Shown here: positions 44,433 through 53,881 of the stretch, one piece after another
Layout of the letters: each line of letters starts with the position of its first letter
Position numbering within the stretch: position 1 is the first letter of the stretch
NCBI RefSeq assembly: GCF_005233515.1
Contig: NZ_QFZZ01000008.1
Location: forward strand, 62,001-126,000
Source: Pseudomonas sp. CFBP13508
GTDB taxonomy: Bacteria; Pseudomonadota; Gammaproteobacteria; Pseudomonadales; Pseudomonadaceae
Length of the DNA: 64,000 nucleotides
Reading direction: 5' to 3'
The notes under the pieces: generated by a model
Seen by the model: the letters and a program-made list of their open reading frames with translations, nothing else
The model's database searches: none
What the model was told of the DNA's origin: nothing
Translations under genes and position numbers: made by a program

Positions 44433-45410
44433 TCAGGCTTGTTGCGCCGCTACCCGGGCAAAACCCACCCGAATCTTCTCTTCCGGCAAATCATCGGCAA
44501 TAAACACGATCACACTCTCCCGCGCCTCGCCCTCGGCCCATTCGGTGTCCCAGTCGAAACCGTAGAGTTTCAGCACACCCTGAAACACCAGGCGCCGGCC
44601 TTCGCCAGCAATGTTCAGCACGCCCTTGTAACGCAGCAATTGCTTGCCATGCTCTTCCAGCAGTTCGTTCATGAACTCGCTGAGCTGATCGATATCCAGC
44701 GCCTGATCGGTGCGCAACACCAGGCTGGAGATGCGATCGATCGACGGTGCCTTGCTCACCGGACGAAGGCTCAGACCACCGCCGAGGTCAGCATTGAGGT
44801 TGAAGCCGCGCACATCCAGCAGTTCGGCCAGATCGATGTTGCCATGCTCGACCACGCGGATCGGCGCGCGGCGGTTGATTCGCGTAAGGCGCTCGCTCAG
44901 CGCAGTGAACGTCGGTTCATCGACCAGATCGGTCTTGCTCACCAGCAAGCGATCGGCGAAACCGATCTGCGCCTGGGCAATGGTCTGGGTCAGGTGCACG
45001 TCGGCGTGAGCGGCGTCGACCAGGGTGATGATGCCGTCGAGCAGATAACGCTCGCGCAGCTCTTCATCGATGAAAAAGGTCTGCGCCACCGGCGCCGGAT
45101 CCGCGAGACCGGTGCACTCGATCACCAGACGATCGAAGGCGATCTCGCCACTGTCCAGGCGCTCAAGCAGCAAGTACAGCGCCTTGGTCAGGTCGGTGTG
45201 AATGGTGCAGCAGACGCAGCCGTTGGCCAGGGTCATGACTTGCACCGGCTCATCACCCAACAGCTGGGTGTCGATGCCGGCGTCGCTGAATTCATTTTCG
45301 ATCACGGCGATTTTCAGGCCGTGCTCGGCTTTCAATAAATGACGCAGCAAGGTGGTCTTGCCGGCGCCGAGGAAACCGCTGAGAACCGTTACCGGAATGG
45401 GAGAAGACAA
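44433..45410 (-). CDS. yjiA: CobW/YjiA-family GTPase (metal chaperone type)
   Basis: The gene encodes 325 residues from a TTG at 45410, chosen because AGGAG is eight bases upstream; a GTG at 45434 lies before that site. The P-loop is GFLGAGKTTLLRHLL, the metal-binding motif is CVCC in LANGCVCCTIHTD, and SKTDLVD is the guanine motif. A CobW C-terminal domain begins near residue 215. Family members handle zinc or other metals. E. coli has the same trio, btsT-yjiX-yjiA, on one transcript, and here the three genes are adjacent on the minus strand. Confidence 0.85.
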   Translation of the reverse strand: MSSPIPVTVLSGFLGAGKTTLLRHLLKAEHGLKIAVIENEFSDAGIDTQLLGDEPVQVMTLANGCVCCTIHTDLTKALYLLLERLDSGEIAFDRLVIECTGLADPAPVAQTFFIDEELRERYLLDGIITLVDAAHADVHLTQTIAQAQIGFADRLLVSKTDLVDEPTFTALSERLTRINRRAPIRVVEHGNIDLAELLDVRGFNLNADLGGGLSLRPVSKAPSIDRISSLVLRTDQALDIDQLSEFMNELLEEHGKQLLRYKGVLNIAGEGRRLVFQGVLKLYGFDWDTEWAEGEARESVIVFIADDLPEEKIRVGFARVAAQQA

Positions 45411-45443
45411 AACTCGATCTCCTGAAAAGAACACAAAAACAAA

Positions 45444-45533
45444 TGTGGGAGCGAGCCTGCTCGCGAAAGCGGTGTGTCAGTCAAATCATTCATCAACTGA
45501 CACTCCGTATTCGCGAGCAGGCTCGCTCCCACA
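45444..45533. repeat. REPIN (90 nt)
   Basis: An inverted REP pair lies between the CobW and YbdD genes, inside what would otherwise be one operon. Confidence 0.9.
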
Positions 45534-45562
45534 GGGGATTACCTCAACCGCAGGCTGTCAGC

Positions 45563-45760
45563 TCAACAGCACTTCGGCCCACCCTTGCCACCGTAACGGG
45601 CTTCCTGACGTTCGCGAAAGAACATCTCGTAGCTCATCACCGGTTTGTCCGGGTGTTTGGTTTGCATATGCTCGACGTAGGTGTCGTAGTCGGGCATGCC
45701 GACCATCAGGCGCGCGGCCTGACCGAGGTATTTACCGAGGCGACTCAGGTCATTGAACAT
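45563..45760 (-). CDS. YbdD/YjiX family small protein
   Basis: The 65-residue protein (MFNDLSRLGKYLGQAARLMV...) contains YDTYVEHM, YEMFFRERQEARYGG and a terminal KCC. YbdD/YjiX proteins almost always accompany CstA/BtsT transporters; their function is not settled. It is 15 bp downstream of the transporter gene. Confidence 0.9.
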   Translation of the reverse strand: MFNDLSRLGKYLGQAARLMVGMPDYDTYVEHMQTKHPDKPVMSYEMFFRERQEARYGGKGGPKCC

Positions 45761-45775
45761 GCTGCAATCCTCTGG

Positions 45776-47842
45776 TTACGCATCCGGCAGGGCCTGGAAT
45801 GGCGATTCTTTATCCGTACGCTCTTTCTTGCCCCAGGCGGCGATGCCGACCTTGAGCGCATAGAACAGGATGCTGAACACCACGAACAGGAACAGCGCGG
45901 TGAGTGTGGCGTTGGTGTAGGCGTTGAAGATCACGTGCTGCATCTGCTCGACGCTTTTTGCCGGTGCCAGCACCTGACCGTTGGCCAGCGCATCGCTGTA
46001 CTTCTTGGCCAGGGACAGGAAGCCGATCGCCGGGTTGGCGTCGAACAGCTTGATGAAGCCAGCAGTTGTGGTGCAGATCAACAGCCAGGTGGCCGGCAAC
46101 AGGGTGACCCAGATGTAGCGCTGGCGCTTCATTTTGATCAGGACCACGGTGCCAAGCATCAGCGCGATACCGGCGAGCATCTGGTTGGAGATGCCGAACA
46201 ATGGCCACAAGGTGTTGATGCCGCCCAGAGGATCGATCACGCCCTGATACAGCAACCAGCCCCACATCGCCACACAACCGGCGGTGGCGATCAAGTTGGC
46301 GCCCCACGATTCGGTGCGTTTCAGCGCCGGTACGAAGGAGCCGAGCAGGTCCTGCAGCATGAAGCGGCCGGCACGGGTGCCGGCGTCCACAGCGGTGAGG
46401 ATGAACAGCGCTTCGAACAGGATCGCGAAGTGGTACCAGAACGCCATGGTGTTTTCACCCGGCAGGACACTGTGCAGGATCTGCGCAATACCGACCGCCA
46501 GGGTCGGCGCACCACCGGCGCGAGCCAGAATGGTGGTTTCGCCGATGTCATGGGCAACCGCTTGCAGCGCTTCCGGCGTAATCGCAAAGCCCCAGCTCGT
46601 GACAACCTGCGCCACCGAAGCGACGTCACTGCCGACGACTGCGGCCGGGCTGTTCATGGCGAAGTACACGCCCGGCTCGATCACCGAAGCGGCAACCATG
46701 GCCATGATCGCCACGAACGATTCCATCAGCATGCCGCCGTACCCGATGTAGCGGGCGTTGGTTTCGTTATCCAGCAGCTTCGGCGTGGTGCCCGACGAGA
46801 TCAGCGCGTGGAAACCCGATACCGCGCCGCAGGCAATGGTGATGAAAAGGAACGGGAACAGACCGCCCTTCCACACCGGGCCGGTGCCGTCGACGAACTG
46901 GGTCAGCGCCGGCATTTTCAGCTCGGGCATGGTGATCAGGATGCCGATCGCCAGGGCGACGATGGTGCCGATCTTGAGGAAGGTCGACAGGTAGTCACGC
47001 GGCGCCAGGATCAGCCACACCGGCAGCGACGCGGCGACGAAACCGTAACCGACCAGCATCCAGGTGATCTGCACACCGGTGAAGGTAAAGGCTTTGGCCC
47101 ATACCGGATCGGCAGCGATCTGCCCGCCCAGCCAGATCGAGCCGAGCAGCAGCAACACACCGACCACGGAGATTTCGCCGATGCGGCCCGGACGGATGTA
47201 GCGCATGTAGATACCCATGAACATCGCGATCGGGATGGTCGCCATCACGGTGAAGATGCCCCAAGGGCTCTCGGCGAGGGCCTTGACCACGATCAGCGCC
47301 AGCACCGCGAGGATGATGATCATGATCAGGAAGCAGCCGAACAGCGCGATAGTGCCGGGGATCCGGCCCATTTCTTCACGCACCATATCGCCCAGGGAAC
47401 GGCCGTTGCGTCGGGTCGACATGAACAGGACCATGAAGTCCTGCACCGCGCCCGCCAGCACCACACCGGCTATCAGCCAGAGTGTGCCGGGCAGATACCC
47501 CATCTGCGCCGCCAGCACCGGACCGACCAGTGGCCCCGCGCCAGCGATGGCCGCGAAGTGGTGACCGAAAAGAATGTGTTTGTTGGTCGGCACATAGTCC
47601 AGACCATCGTTGTTGAGCACGGCGGGGGTGGCCCGACGTGGATCCAGTTGCATCACGTTGTTGGCGATGAACAGACTGTAGTAACGGTACGCAACCAGAT
47701 AAATGGCCACGGCAGCGACCACAATCCACAAGGCGTTGATCGCCTCGCCGCGGCGCAATGCCACTACGCCCAGGGCGCACGCTCCTACGATTGCCAGCAC
47801 GAGCCAGGGTAAGTGGCGCAGCAGGCTATTATTATTTTTCAT
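45776..47842 (-). CDS. CstA/BtsT-type pyruvate or peptide transporter
   Basis: The gene encodes 688 residues from the ATG at 47842 (MKNNNSLLRHLPWLVLAIVG). It has many membrane helices and CstA-family motifs: NKHILFGHHFAAIAGAGPLV, VFMSTRRNGRS-like FMSTRRNGRSLGDMVREEMG, GFHALISSGTTPKLL and PLFGISNQMLAG. E. coli BtsT imports pyruvate and CstA is linked to pyruvate/peptide use under starvation. The gene order transporter-ybdD-cobW matches the btsT-yjiX-yjiA locus, which favours pyruvate. Substrate is an inference. Confidence 0.88.
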   Translation of the reverse strand: MKNNNSLLRHLPWLVLAIVGACALGVVALRRGEAINALWIVVAAVAIYLVAYRYYSLFIANNVMQLDPRRATPAVLNNDGLDYVPTNKHILFGHHFAAIAGAGPLVGPVLAAQMGYLPGTLWLIAGVVLAGAVQDFMVLFMSTRRNGRSLGDMVREEMGRIPGTIALFGCFLIMIIILAVLALIVVKALAESPWGIFTVMATIPIAMFMGIYMRYIRPGRIGEISVVGVLLLLGSIWLGGQIAADPVWAKAFTFTGVQITWMLVGYGFVAASLPVWLILAPRDYLSTFLKIGTIVALAIGILITMPELKMPALTQFVDGTGPVWKGGLFPFLFITIACGAVSGFHALISSGTTPKLLDNETNARYIGYGGMLMESFVAIMAMVAASVIEPGVYFAMNSPAAVVGSDVASVAQVVTSWGFAITPEALQAVAHDIGETTILARAGGAPTLAVGIAQILHSVLPGENTMAFWYHFAILFEALFILTAVDAGTRAGRFMLQDLLGSFVPALKRTESWGANLIATAGCVAMWGWLLYQGVIDPLGGINTLWPLFGISNQMLAGIALMLGTVVLIKMKRQRYIWVTLLPATWLLICTTTAGFIKLFDANPAIGFLSLAKKYSDALANGQVLAPAKSVEQMQHVIFNAYTNATLTALFLFVVFSILFYALKVGIAAWGKKERTDKESPFQALPDA

Positions 47843-48001
47843 TTTATTATTCCAGCCAGGGTGGACAAGAAAGACAGCCACCCCGAGTTTAGCGCTTACG
47901 GCGCCAAAGGCCATACCCCGACATAGGTCTAGACGCTTGAGCGATTGGCTGGCGCCCGCATTCGCGGTCTATAGTCAGCGAACCTTCATGAGGATTGCGC
48001 C

Positions 48002-48370
48002 ATGAGCGAGCACCCCGCCAATCGACGTCGTTTCAAACGTATTGCGTTCGATGCCCGAACCGAGCTGAAACAGGGCGAGTACATTTGGCCGGTCAAACTG
48101 ATCGACCTGTCGCTCAAGGGTCTGTTGATCGAACGACCGGAGCCGTGGCTCGGGGATAAAGAGCAGGACTTCTTAGTCGACATTCATTTGAGCGAAGACG
48201 TCGATATCGAGATGGACGTGCATCTGGCCCACGAGGAAAACGGCCACTTGGGGTTCATCTGCCGGCATATCAGCCTGGAGTCGATCCAGCGCCTGCGCCG
48301 ATTGATCGAGTTCAACCTCGGTGATCCGCAGGAGCTTGAGCGGGAATTGGGTGCGCTGATCGAAATCTGA
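48002..48370 (+). CDS. mapZ: PilZ-domain c-di-GMP receptor (MapZ-like)
   Basis: The 122-residue single-domain PilZ protein has the c-di-GMP motif RRRFKR at residues 8-13 and the DLSLKG turn (D/NxSxxG) about 25 residues later. Size and position beside radA match PA4608 (MapZ), which binds c-di-GMP and inhibits the chemoreceptor methyltransferase CheR1, altering chemotaxis. It is divergent from the CstA/BtsT gene. The function of this orthologue is inferred from position and motifs. Confidence 0.85.
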   Translation: MSEHPANRRRFKRIAFDARTELKQGEYIWPVKLIDLSLKGLLIERPEPWLGDKEQDFLVDIHLSEDVDIEMDVHLAHEENGHLGFICRHISLESIQRLRRLIEFNLGDPQELERELGALIEI

Positions 48371-48385
48371 TCAAAACCGGCCCAC

Positions 48386-48471
48386 TGTAGGAGCTGCCGA
48401 AGGCTGCGATCTTTTGATCCTGGTCTTTTAAAAGCAAGATCAAAAGATCGCAGCCTTCGGCAGCTCCTACA
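48386..48471. repeat. Third intergenic repeat family, well-preserved inverted pair
   Basis: The arms TGTAGGAGCTGCCGAAGGCT(GCGATCTTTTGATC) and the inverse complement ending TCGGCAGCTCCTACA surround an 18-nt centre. The hairpin lies between the convergent mapZ and radA stops and could act as a bidirectional transcription barrier. Confidence 0.85.
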
Positions 48472-48484
48472 CAGGTGATTGGGG

Positions 48485-49852
48485 TTATTCGAAGAGTGCG
48501 TCAAGGGCTTGTTCAAGGCGCGTCACGGCGATGATCTGCAAGCCGGGAGGCGCTTCCTTCGGTGCGTTGCCCTTGGGCACGATCGCGCGTTTGAAGCCAT
48601 GCTTGGCCGCTTCCTTCAATCGCTCCTGCCCACTCGGCACCGGGCGCACTTCGCCGGACAGGCCGACTTCGCCGAACACCAACAGATCATGCGGTAACGG
48701 CCGGTTGCGCAAACTCGACATCACCGCCGCCATCAACGCCAGGTCCGACGCCGTCTCCAGCACCTTCACGCCACCGACCACGTTGAGGAACACGTCCTGA
48801 TCGTGGGTCGGGATCCCACCATGACGGTGCAACACCGCGAGCAACATCGCCAATCGGTTCTGATCCAGACCCAACGTCACCCGACGCGGGTTGGCCAGAT
48901 GGCTGTCATCGACCAGCGCCTGCACTTCCACCAACATCGGCCGGGTGCCTTCCCACGTCGCCATGACCACACTGCCCGGGACTTCTTCCTGAGCACGGGT
49001 AAGAAAAATCGCCGATGGGTTGGAGACTTCTTTCAGGCCCTTGTCGGTCATGCCGAACACGCCCAACTCGTTGACCGCGCCGAAACGGTTTTTCACCGCC
49101 CGCAGCAGACGCAGACGACCATCGGATTCACCTTCGAAATACAGCACCGTGTCGACCATGTGTTCCAGAACACGCGGACCGGCCAGCGCACCTTCTTTAG
49201 TGACGTGGCCGACGAGGAAGATCGCCGTGCCGCTCTGTTTGGCGTAACGCACCAGCAACGCCGCGCTCTCGCGCACCTGGGATACGCCGCCCGGCGCCGA
49301 TTGCAGTTGTTCGGTGAAGATGGTCTGGATCGAGTCGATCACCATCACCTTGGGCTTTTCCTGGCGGGCGGTGGCGATGATGGTTTCGATGCAGGTTTCG
49401 GTCATCACCCGCAGTTGATCCTGCGGCAGGCCGAGACGGCGTGCACGCATGGCCACTTGCTGCTGGGATTCCTCACCAGTGACGTACAGCGCCGGCATGC
49501 TTTTGGCCAGATTGCACAGGGTCTGGAGCAGGATTGTCGACTTGCCGATCCCCGGATCACCGCCGATCAGCACCACCGAGCCATCGACCAGCCCGCCGCC
49601 GAGCACGCGGTCGAGCTCACCGGACGCGGTGGAAAAACGTGGAATCTCTTCGATGCTGACTTCGGCGAGCGTCTTGATCTGTGCCTGCTGGCCAGCCCAA
49701 CCGGTGCGCCCGGTGGGGGCCGTGGCGCCGCCGCTTTCGATCATGGTTTCGGTCAGGGTGTTCCAGGCACCGCACTCGCCGCACTGCCCGGCCCACTTGG
49801 GAAAGGTTGCGCCGCACTCGGTGCAGCCGTACATGCGCTTGGCCTTGGCCAT
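48485..49852 (-). CDS. radA: DNA repair protein RadA
   Basis: The 455-residue protein has an N-terminal zinc finger (YGCTECGATFPKWAGQCGEC), a RecA-like ATPase with Walker A GGDPGIGKST, the RadA-specific KNRFG motif, and a C-terminal Lon-protease-like domain (SSLRNRPLPHDLLVFGEVGL). RadA helps branch migration in recombination. It is convergent with mapZ, as in P. aeruginosa. Confidence 0.96.
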   Translation of the reverse strand: MAKAKRMYGCTECGATFPKWAGQCGECGAWNTLTETMIESGGATAPTGRTGWAGQQAQIKTLAEVSIEEIPRFSTASGELDRVLGGGLVDGSVVLIGGDPGIGKSTILLQTLCNLAKSMPALYVTGEESQQQVAMRARRLGLPQDQLRVMTETCIETIIATARQEKPKVMVIDSIQTIFTEQLQSAPGGVSQVRESAALLVRYAKQSGTAIFLVGHVTKEGALAGPRVLEHMVDTVLYFEGESDGRLRLLRAVKNRFGAVNELGVFGMTDKGLKEVSNPSAIFLTRAQEEVPGSVVMATWEGTRPMLVEVQALVDDSHLANPRRVTLGLDQNRLAMLLAVLHRHGGIPTHDQDVFLNVVGGVKVLETASDLALMAAVMSSLRNRPLPHDLLVFGEVGLSGEVRPVPSGQERLKEAAKHGFKRAIVPKGNAPKEAPPGLQIIAVTRLEQALDALFE

Positions 49853-49899
49853 CAGAACCCCCGGAACAAAAGACGCGATGATAACGCAGCCATCGCCGA

Positions 49900-50445
49900 T
49901 CAGCGCGGCGCAGCGGTACGGATTTCGCCGCTGGCCAGACGCGCGGCACTGTTGCCCAGCGGATCCTCGGCGTTGAGGTCGGCGCCCTTGGCCTGCAAGG
50001 CGTCGAGCAATTCCAGACGCTTGAACAGCCCGGCGTACATCGCCGCGGTCTGCCCGGCGCCGTTACGTTGGTCGGGGCTGCAATCGGTGGCCATCAGGCG
50101 CCGGGCGATCTGCAACTCGCCTTTGAAAATCGCGCCCATCAGCGCCGTGTTGCCGCGCTGGTCCTGTGCACAGGCATCCGCGCCCGCTGCCAACAGTCGC
50201 TCAACCGCCGGCGCCTGACCGTGATAAGCCGCCAGAATCAGTGCGGTGTAACCCTTGCTGTCGCGGGTATCGAGGGAATAGCCGGACTCGATAAAGGTCT
50301 CGAGCATCGGTACGTCGCCGCGGCGGGCGGCGTCGAAGTAGTAATCCTGCAACTGCGCCTTGATTGCCTCGGGGCTTTGCTCGTCAGGTGCCGCCCAGAC
50401 GGTGAACGACAGGCACGCGGCCGACCATAAAAGAAAAATACGCAT
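49900..50445 (-). CDS. ankB: Ankyrin-repeat protein AnkB, exported
   Basis: The 181-residue protein has a signal peptide (MRIFLLWSAACLSFTVWAA) and about four ankyrin repeats, for example DSKGYTALILAAYHGQAPAV and DQRGNTALMGAIFKGELQIA. It lies 60 bp downstream of katB on the same strand. In P. aeruginosa ankB follows katB and is needed for full KatB activity, probably as a periplasmic scaffold. The same arrangement here supports that role. Confidence 0.9.
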   Translation of the reverse strand: MRIFLLWSAACLSFTVWAAPDEQSPEAIKAQLQDYYFDAARRGDVPMLETFIESGYSLDTRDSKGYTALILAAYHGQAPAVERLLAAGADACAQDQRGNTALMGAIFKGELQIARRLMATDCSPDQRNGAGQTAAMYAGLFKRLELLDALQAKGADLNAEDPLGNSAARLASGEIRTAAPR

Positions 50446-50505
50446 CAGGCTCTCTCCTTGAACACACGCGAGGCCGCACTGGCCCTCGCGTGCGCTGCAT
50501 CGCTG

Positions 50506-52047
50506 TCAGTCGGTCAGTTTGGCCGCAAGTGCTTTCACGCGGCTGAGGTCGCCCTTGGCCACTTCGGTCACGCCAGTGCCATATTCAGGATCGGCCTTGT
50601 ACAGAAAGGACAGGATGATGTGCTTGCTTTCGTCATCGGTTGTCGCCAGCGAACCGCCGAAGCTGTCGATCAGGTCGCGACGTTCCTGCTTGCTGTACGA
50701 GCGATACAGGTCACCGGCCTGCTTGAAGTTCTGCTCACGCTGAATCTTCGCCTGTTGGGTGCTGCCCGCCAGCGCCGACTGGCTGTAACGCGCCGCTGGC
50801 GTCTCTTCACGCGGTTGCAGGCGGCTTGGCTGGTAGTTGACGCCGGACTGGCTGGCGCCAAAATTCATCGCGCCATCCTGATTGCCATTGTTCACTGCGG
50901 TTTTCGGTGCATTGATCGGCAATTGCAGAGCGTTGGCGCCGAGGCGATACATCTGCGTGTCGGCATAAGAGAACACTCGCCCCTGCAACAGACGATCTTC
51001 CGAAGGTTCGATACCCGGAACTACGTTGGCTGGTGCCATGGCCACTTGTTCGGTTTCCTGGAATACATTCGCCGGATTGCGGTTCAGGACCATTTGTCCA
51101 ACTTTGCGTTCGGGAATACCCGGCCAGATCTTGGTTGCATCCAATGGATCGAAATCAAACTTGGACAAATCCTGCGGCTTGAGAACTTGCACGTACAAGT
51201 CCCACTTCGGAAAGTTGCCTTTGTTGATATTGCTGACCAGGTCATTGGTCATATGGCTGTAATCCTGACCCTGAACTTTGCCGACCTGTTTTGGCCGCAG
51301 ATTATTAATCCCCTGCAAGCTCTTCCAGTGAAACTTCACATAGTGAACTTCATTTTTTGCATTGATCAGTTTGTAGGCATGAACGCCATTGCCATCCATC
51401 TCCCGATAACTGGCCGGAGTACCGTAGTTGGAATACAACTCGGTCAGTGTGCGGGTGGCTTCCGGTACATGGGAGAAGAAATCGAACCGGCGCGAATCGT
51501 CGTCGAGGTTGGTGCGCGGATCGGGTTTGAAGGCGTGGACCATGTCCGGGAATTTGATCGCATCACGGATGAAGAATGTCGGGAAGTTGTTGCCGACCAG
51601 ATCCCAATTGCCGTCAGCGGTGTAGAACTTGGTGGCGAAGCCGCGCGGGTCGCGCAGGGTTTCCGGGGAATGGTTGCCATGCACCACCGCCGAGAAGCGC
51701 ACGAACACCGGCGTGCTCTGGCCCGCGGCGAATACCTTGGCCTTGCTCAGGTCGCTGAGGTCATCGGTCACGGTGAAGGTGCCATGAGCGCCGGTACCGC
51801 GTGCATGTACCACGCGCTCGGGGATGCGCTCACGGTCGAAGCGCTGCAGCTTCTGGATCAGTTGCACATCCTGCAGCAGGACCGGGCCAGTGGCGCCGGC
51901 GGTTTGCGAGTTCTGATTGTCACCAACAGCAGCGCCGTTATCGCGGGTCAGCGGGGCGGCGTTGACCGAGAAGGTCAGCAGGCTGGCGGTGAGAACGCCG
52001 AGAGTGCGGCGATGGGGAAAAGCCCCCAGTCCAAGAGCGGAAGTCAT
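50506..52047 (-). CDS. katB: Catalase KatB, exported
   Basis: The gene encodes 513 residues from the ATG at 52047, the KatB length. A signal sequence (RTLGVLTASLLTFSVNAA) indicates a periplasmic enzyme. The monofunctional heme catalase motifs are RIPERVVHARGTGAHGTF with the active-site His, FVRFSAVVHGNHSPETLRDP, GNNFPTFFIRDAIKFPDMVH and the proximal Tyr motif RVFSYADTQMYRLG. It breaks down hydrogen peroxide. KatB is normally OxyR-controlled, but I could not identify an OxyR site by eye. Confidence 0.96.
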   Translation of the reverse strand: MTSALGLGAFPHRRTLGVLTASLLTFSVNAAPLTRDNGAAVGDNQNSQTAGATGPVLLQDVQLIQKLQRFDRERIPERVVHARGTGAHGTFTVTDDLSDLSKAKVFAAGQSTPVFVRFSAVVHGNHSPETLRDPRGFATKFYTADGNWDLVGNNFPTFFIRDAIKFPDMVHAFKPDPRTNLDDDSRRFDFFSHVPEATRTLTELYSNYGTPASYREMDGNGVHAYKLINAKNEVHYVKFHWKSLQGINNLRPKQVGKVQGQDYSHMTNDLVSNINKGNFPKWDLYVQVLKPQDLSKFDFDPLDATKIWPGIPERKVGQMVLNRNPANVFQETEQVAMAPANVVPGIEPSEDRLLQGRVFSYADTQMYRLGANALQLPINAPKTAVNNGNQDGAMNFGASQSGVNYQPSRLQPREETPAARYSQSALAGSTQQAKIQREQNFKQAGDLYRSYSKQERRDLIDSFGGSLATTDDESKHIILSFLYKADPEYGTGVTEVAKGDLSRVKALAAKLTD

Positions 52048-52332
52048 ATCAGGTTCCTCTGGTTTTATTGGGCGCATCCAGGTGCGCCACAACAAGGCTA
52101 GAGGCCCGTGCCGAGGAACATAAATAGAAAGAACGTAACGCCATGATTGAAGAAATTGGCTTTCACGTCAGCGGGTTAGCGCGTATTCCGCGCGCGATTG
52201 CTGGCATTTTGCAAACTAATCGTCAATTGATGTGTCGATAAAAACGGGCATTGTAAGAAGGTGTTTCGCGCAGGAGGCGTTTCGCTGATTTACACTGCCA
52301 CCACCAAACTCATCTGTAACAAGGAAATAACT

Positions 52333-52746
52333 ATGGGCGTGCTTAGCGAGTTCAAGGCCTTCGCGGTCAAAGGCAATGTGGTCGACATGGCCGTCGGTAT
52401 CATCATCGGCGCGGCGTTCGGCAAGATCGTTTCGTCGTTTGTCGGCGACGTGATCATGCCGCCGATTGGCCTGTTGATCGGTGGGGTGGACTTCAGTGAT
52501 CTGGCTGTCACGCTCAAAGCGGCCCAGGGCGATGCGCCCGCAGTGGTGCTGGCTTACGGCAAATTCCTGCAGACGGTGCTGGATTTCGTGATTGTCGCTT
52601 TCGCGATCTTCATGGGCGTCAAAGCCATCAACCGCCTCAAGCGCGAAGAAGCCGTGGCGCCGACCGCGCCGCCGATCCCGAGCAAGGAAGAGCAACTGCT
52701 GGGCGAAATCCGCGACCTGCTCAAAGCGCAGAACGAGCGGCCCTGA
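52333..52746 (+). CDS. mscL: Large-conductance mechanosensitive channel MscL
   Basis: The gene encodes 137 residues from the ATG at 52333. The N-terminus MGVLSEFKAFAVKGNVVDMA is typical. Two membrane helices (AVGIIIGAAFGKIVSSFVG and VLDFVIVAFAIFMGVKAIN) are present, and the C-terminal bundle is KEEQLLGEIRDLL. It releases solutes during hypo-osmotic shock. The upstream in-frame codons to 52261 are not typical of MscL. Confidence 0.97.
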   Translation: MGVLSEFKAFAVKGNVVDMAVGIIIGAAFGKIVSSFVGDVIMPPIGLLIGGVDFSDLAVTLKAAQGDAPAVVLAYGKFLQTVLDFVIVAFAIFMGVKAINRLKREEAVAPTAPPIPSKEEQLLGEIRDLLKAQNERP

Positions 52747-52763
52747 GGCATTCGCTACACATT

Positions 52764-52789
52764 GAAACGGCACCCGCGGGTGCCGTTTT
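52764..52789. terminator. Bidirectional terminator between mscL and fpr
   Basis: AAACGGCACCCGCGGGTGCCGTTTT is a perfect palindrome around CCGCGG with an A-run before and a T-run after. It sits between two convergent genes. Confidence 0.85.
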
Positions 52790-52791
52790 CG

Positions 52792-53568
52792 TTACCAGTA
52801 ATTCTCCACCGCGACCTGCCCCGGCTTGCGCGTCAGGCTCAGGCGCATGTCGCGCTGTTTCAGCAAGGCGCGGGTGTCGTCGATCATCTGCGGATTGCCG
52901 CACAGCATCACCCGCGAATGCTCTGGCGAGAGCTCAACTCCTGCCGCTCGCTCCAGCTCGCCATTTTCGATCAACGTGGTAATCCGGCCCTGCAACGCGC
53001 CTGGATGGGCTTCGCGGGTCACGGTAGGGATGAACTGCAACTTGTGGACGTATTCGCTCAGATAGTCACGTTGCGCCAACCCGGCGATCAACTCCTGGTA
53101 AGCCAGTTCCCGCGCCTCCCGCACGCTGTAAACCAGAATGATCCGCTCGAATTTCTCCCAGACCTCGAAGTCCTGCAGGATCGACAGAAACGGCGCCACC
53201 CCGGTGCCGGTCGACAATAACCACAGGTCTCGGCCGTCGACAAAGCGATCCAGAGTGAGATAGCCGAACGCCTGGCGCTCGACCATCAAGCTGTCGCCAA
53301 CCTGTAGCCGGCTCAGCTCACTGGTGAATTCGCCGCCCGGCACGACGATGGAAAAGAACTCGAGAAACTCGTCGAACGGCGACGACACCATCGAATAGGC
53401 GCGCCAGACCGTACTGCCATCGGCCTTGGTGACGCCCAGCCGGGCGAACTGGCCGGCACGGAAGCGAAAACCGGGATCGCGGCTGGTGCGCAGCGTGAAC
53501 AGGTTCGGCGTCAACGGTTGCACATCGAGCAAGGTCTGGGTGGTGTACTTCTCGGCACTGGCAGTCAT
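52792..53568 (-). CDS. fpr: Ferredoxin/flavodoxin-NADP+ reductase FprA
   Basis: The gene encodes 258 residues from the ATG at 53568, the length of P. aeruginosa FprA. The FAD motif is RAYSMVSSP, the NADP site is STGTGVAPFLSIL, and CGNPQMIDDTR precedes the C-terminal FAD-stacking end ENYW. It moves electrons between NADPH and ferredoxin or flavodoxin and contributes to oxidative-stress and iron handling. A perfect 7-bp dyad lies 65 bp upstream of the start. Confidence 0.95.
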   Translation of the reverse strand: MTASAEKYTTQTLLDVQPLTPNLFTLRTSRDPGFRFRAGQFARLGVTKADGSTVWRAYSMVSSPFDEFLEFFSIVVPGGEFTSELSRLQVGDSLMVERQAFGYLTLDRFVDGRDLWLLSTGTGVAPFLSILQDFEVWEKFERIILVYSVREARELAYQELIAGLAQRDYLSEYVHKLQFIPTVTREAHPGALQGRITTLIENGELERAAGVELSPEHSRVMLCGNPQMIDDTRALLKQRDMRLSLTRKPGQVAVENYW

Positions 53569-53881
53569 GAGGCACTCCTTGAAACGATTGCCCACAGTGT
53601 CCCGCAAAATCGCGCTGCCAAACACCCGTGATTGGTAATGGTATTACCAGGATCTGCGTTGCGCATTCGATATGTTGTCAAGGTCGTATTTAAAGTAATA
53701 ACTTGAGATGGCAATCTGAATATAACAGGCTGTATTGCTAAGAACGCTTTATGAATAACCTTCAGATATAAATCTCGAAATAATGTAAGGCAATTCTTCG
53801 GAATGATCCTACACTTCGATTCGTGCCGGGTCTTTTGGATCCATTCGGCGCCCCGCTATCAGGACATGGAGGCGAAAGCTC
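53569..53881. other. Divergent fpr-luxR regulatory gap
   Basis: These 313 bases separate the two starts. The half near luxR is visibly AT-rich (TTTATGAATAACCTTCAGAT and neighbours), unlike the surrounding genes. It carries the dyad at 53633. No gene was supported. Confidence 0.5.
53633..53649. promoter_or_regulatory. Perfect 7-bp dyad upstream of fpr
   Basis: TGGTAATGGTATTACCA has arms TGGTAAT and ATTACCA around GGT. It resembles a LysR-type T-N11-A palindrome. In P. putida and P. aeruginosa the LysR regulator FinR controls fpr from the adjacent locus; FinR binding here is an inference. Confidence 0.5.

Noticed and set aside
45443..47812. 789-codon open frame on the plus strand
   Set aside because: It is antisense to the CstA/BtsT transporter, starts inside a REPIN, and translates to a low-complexity His/Gln/Asp-rich chain.
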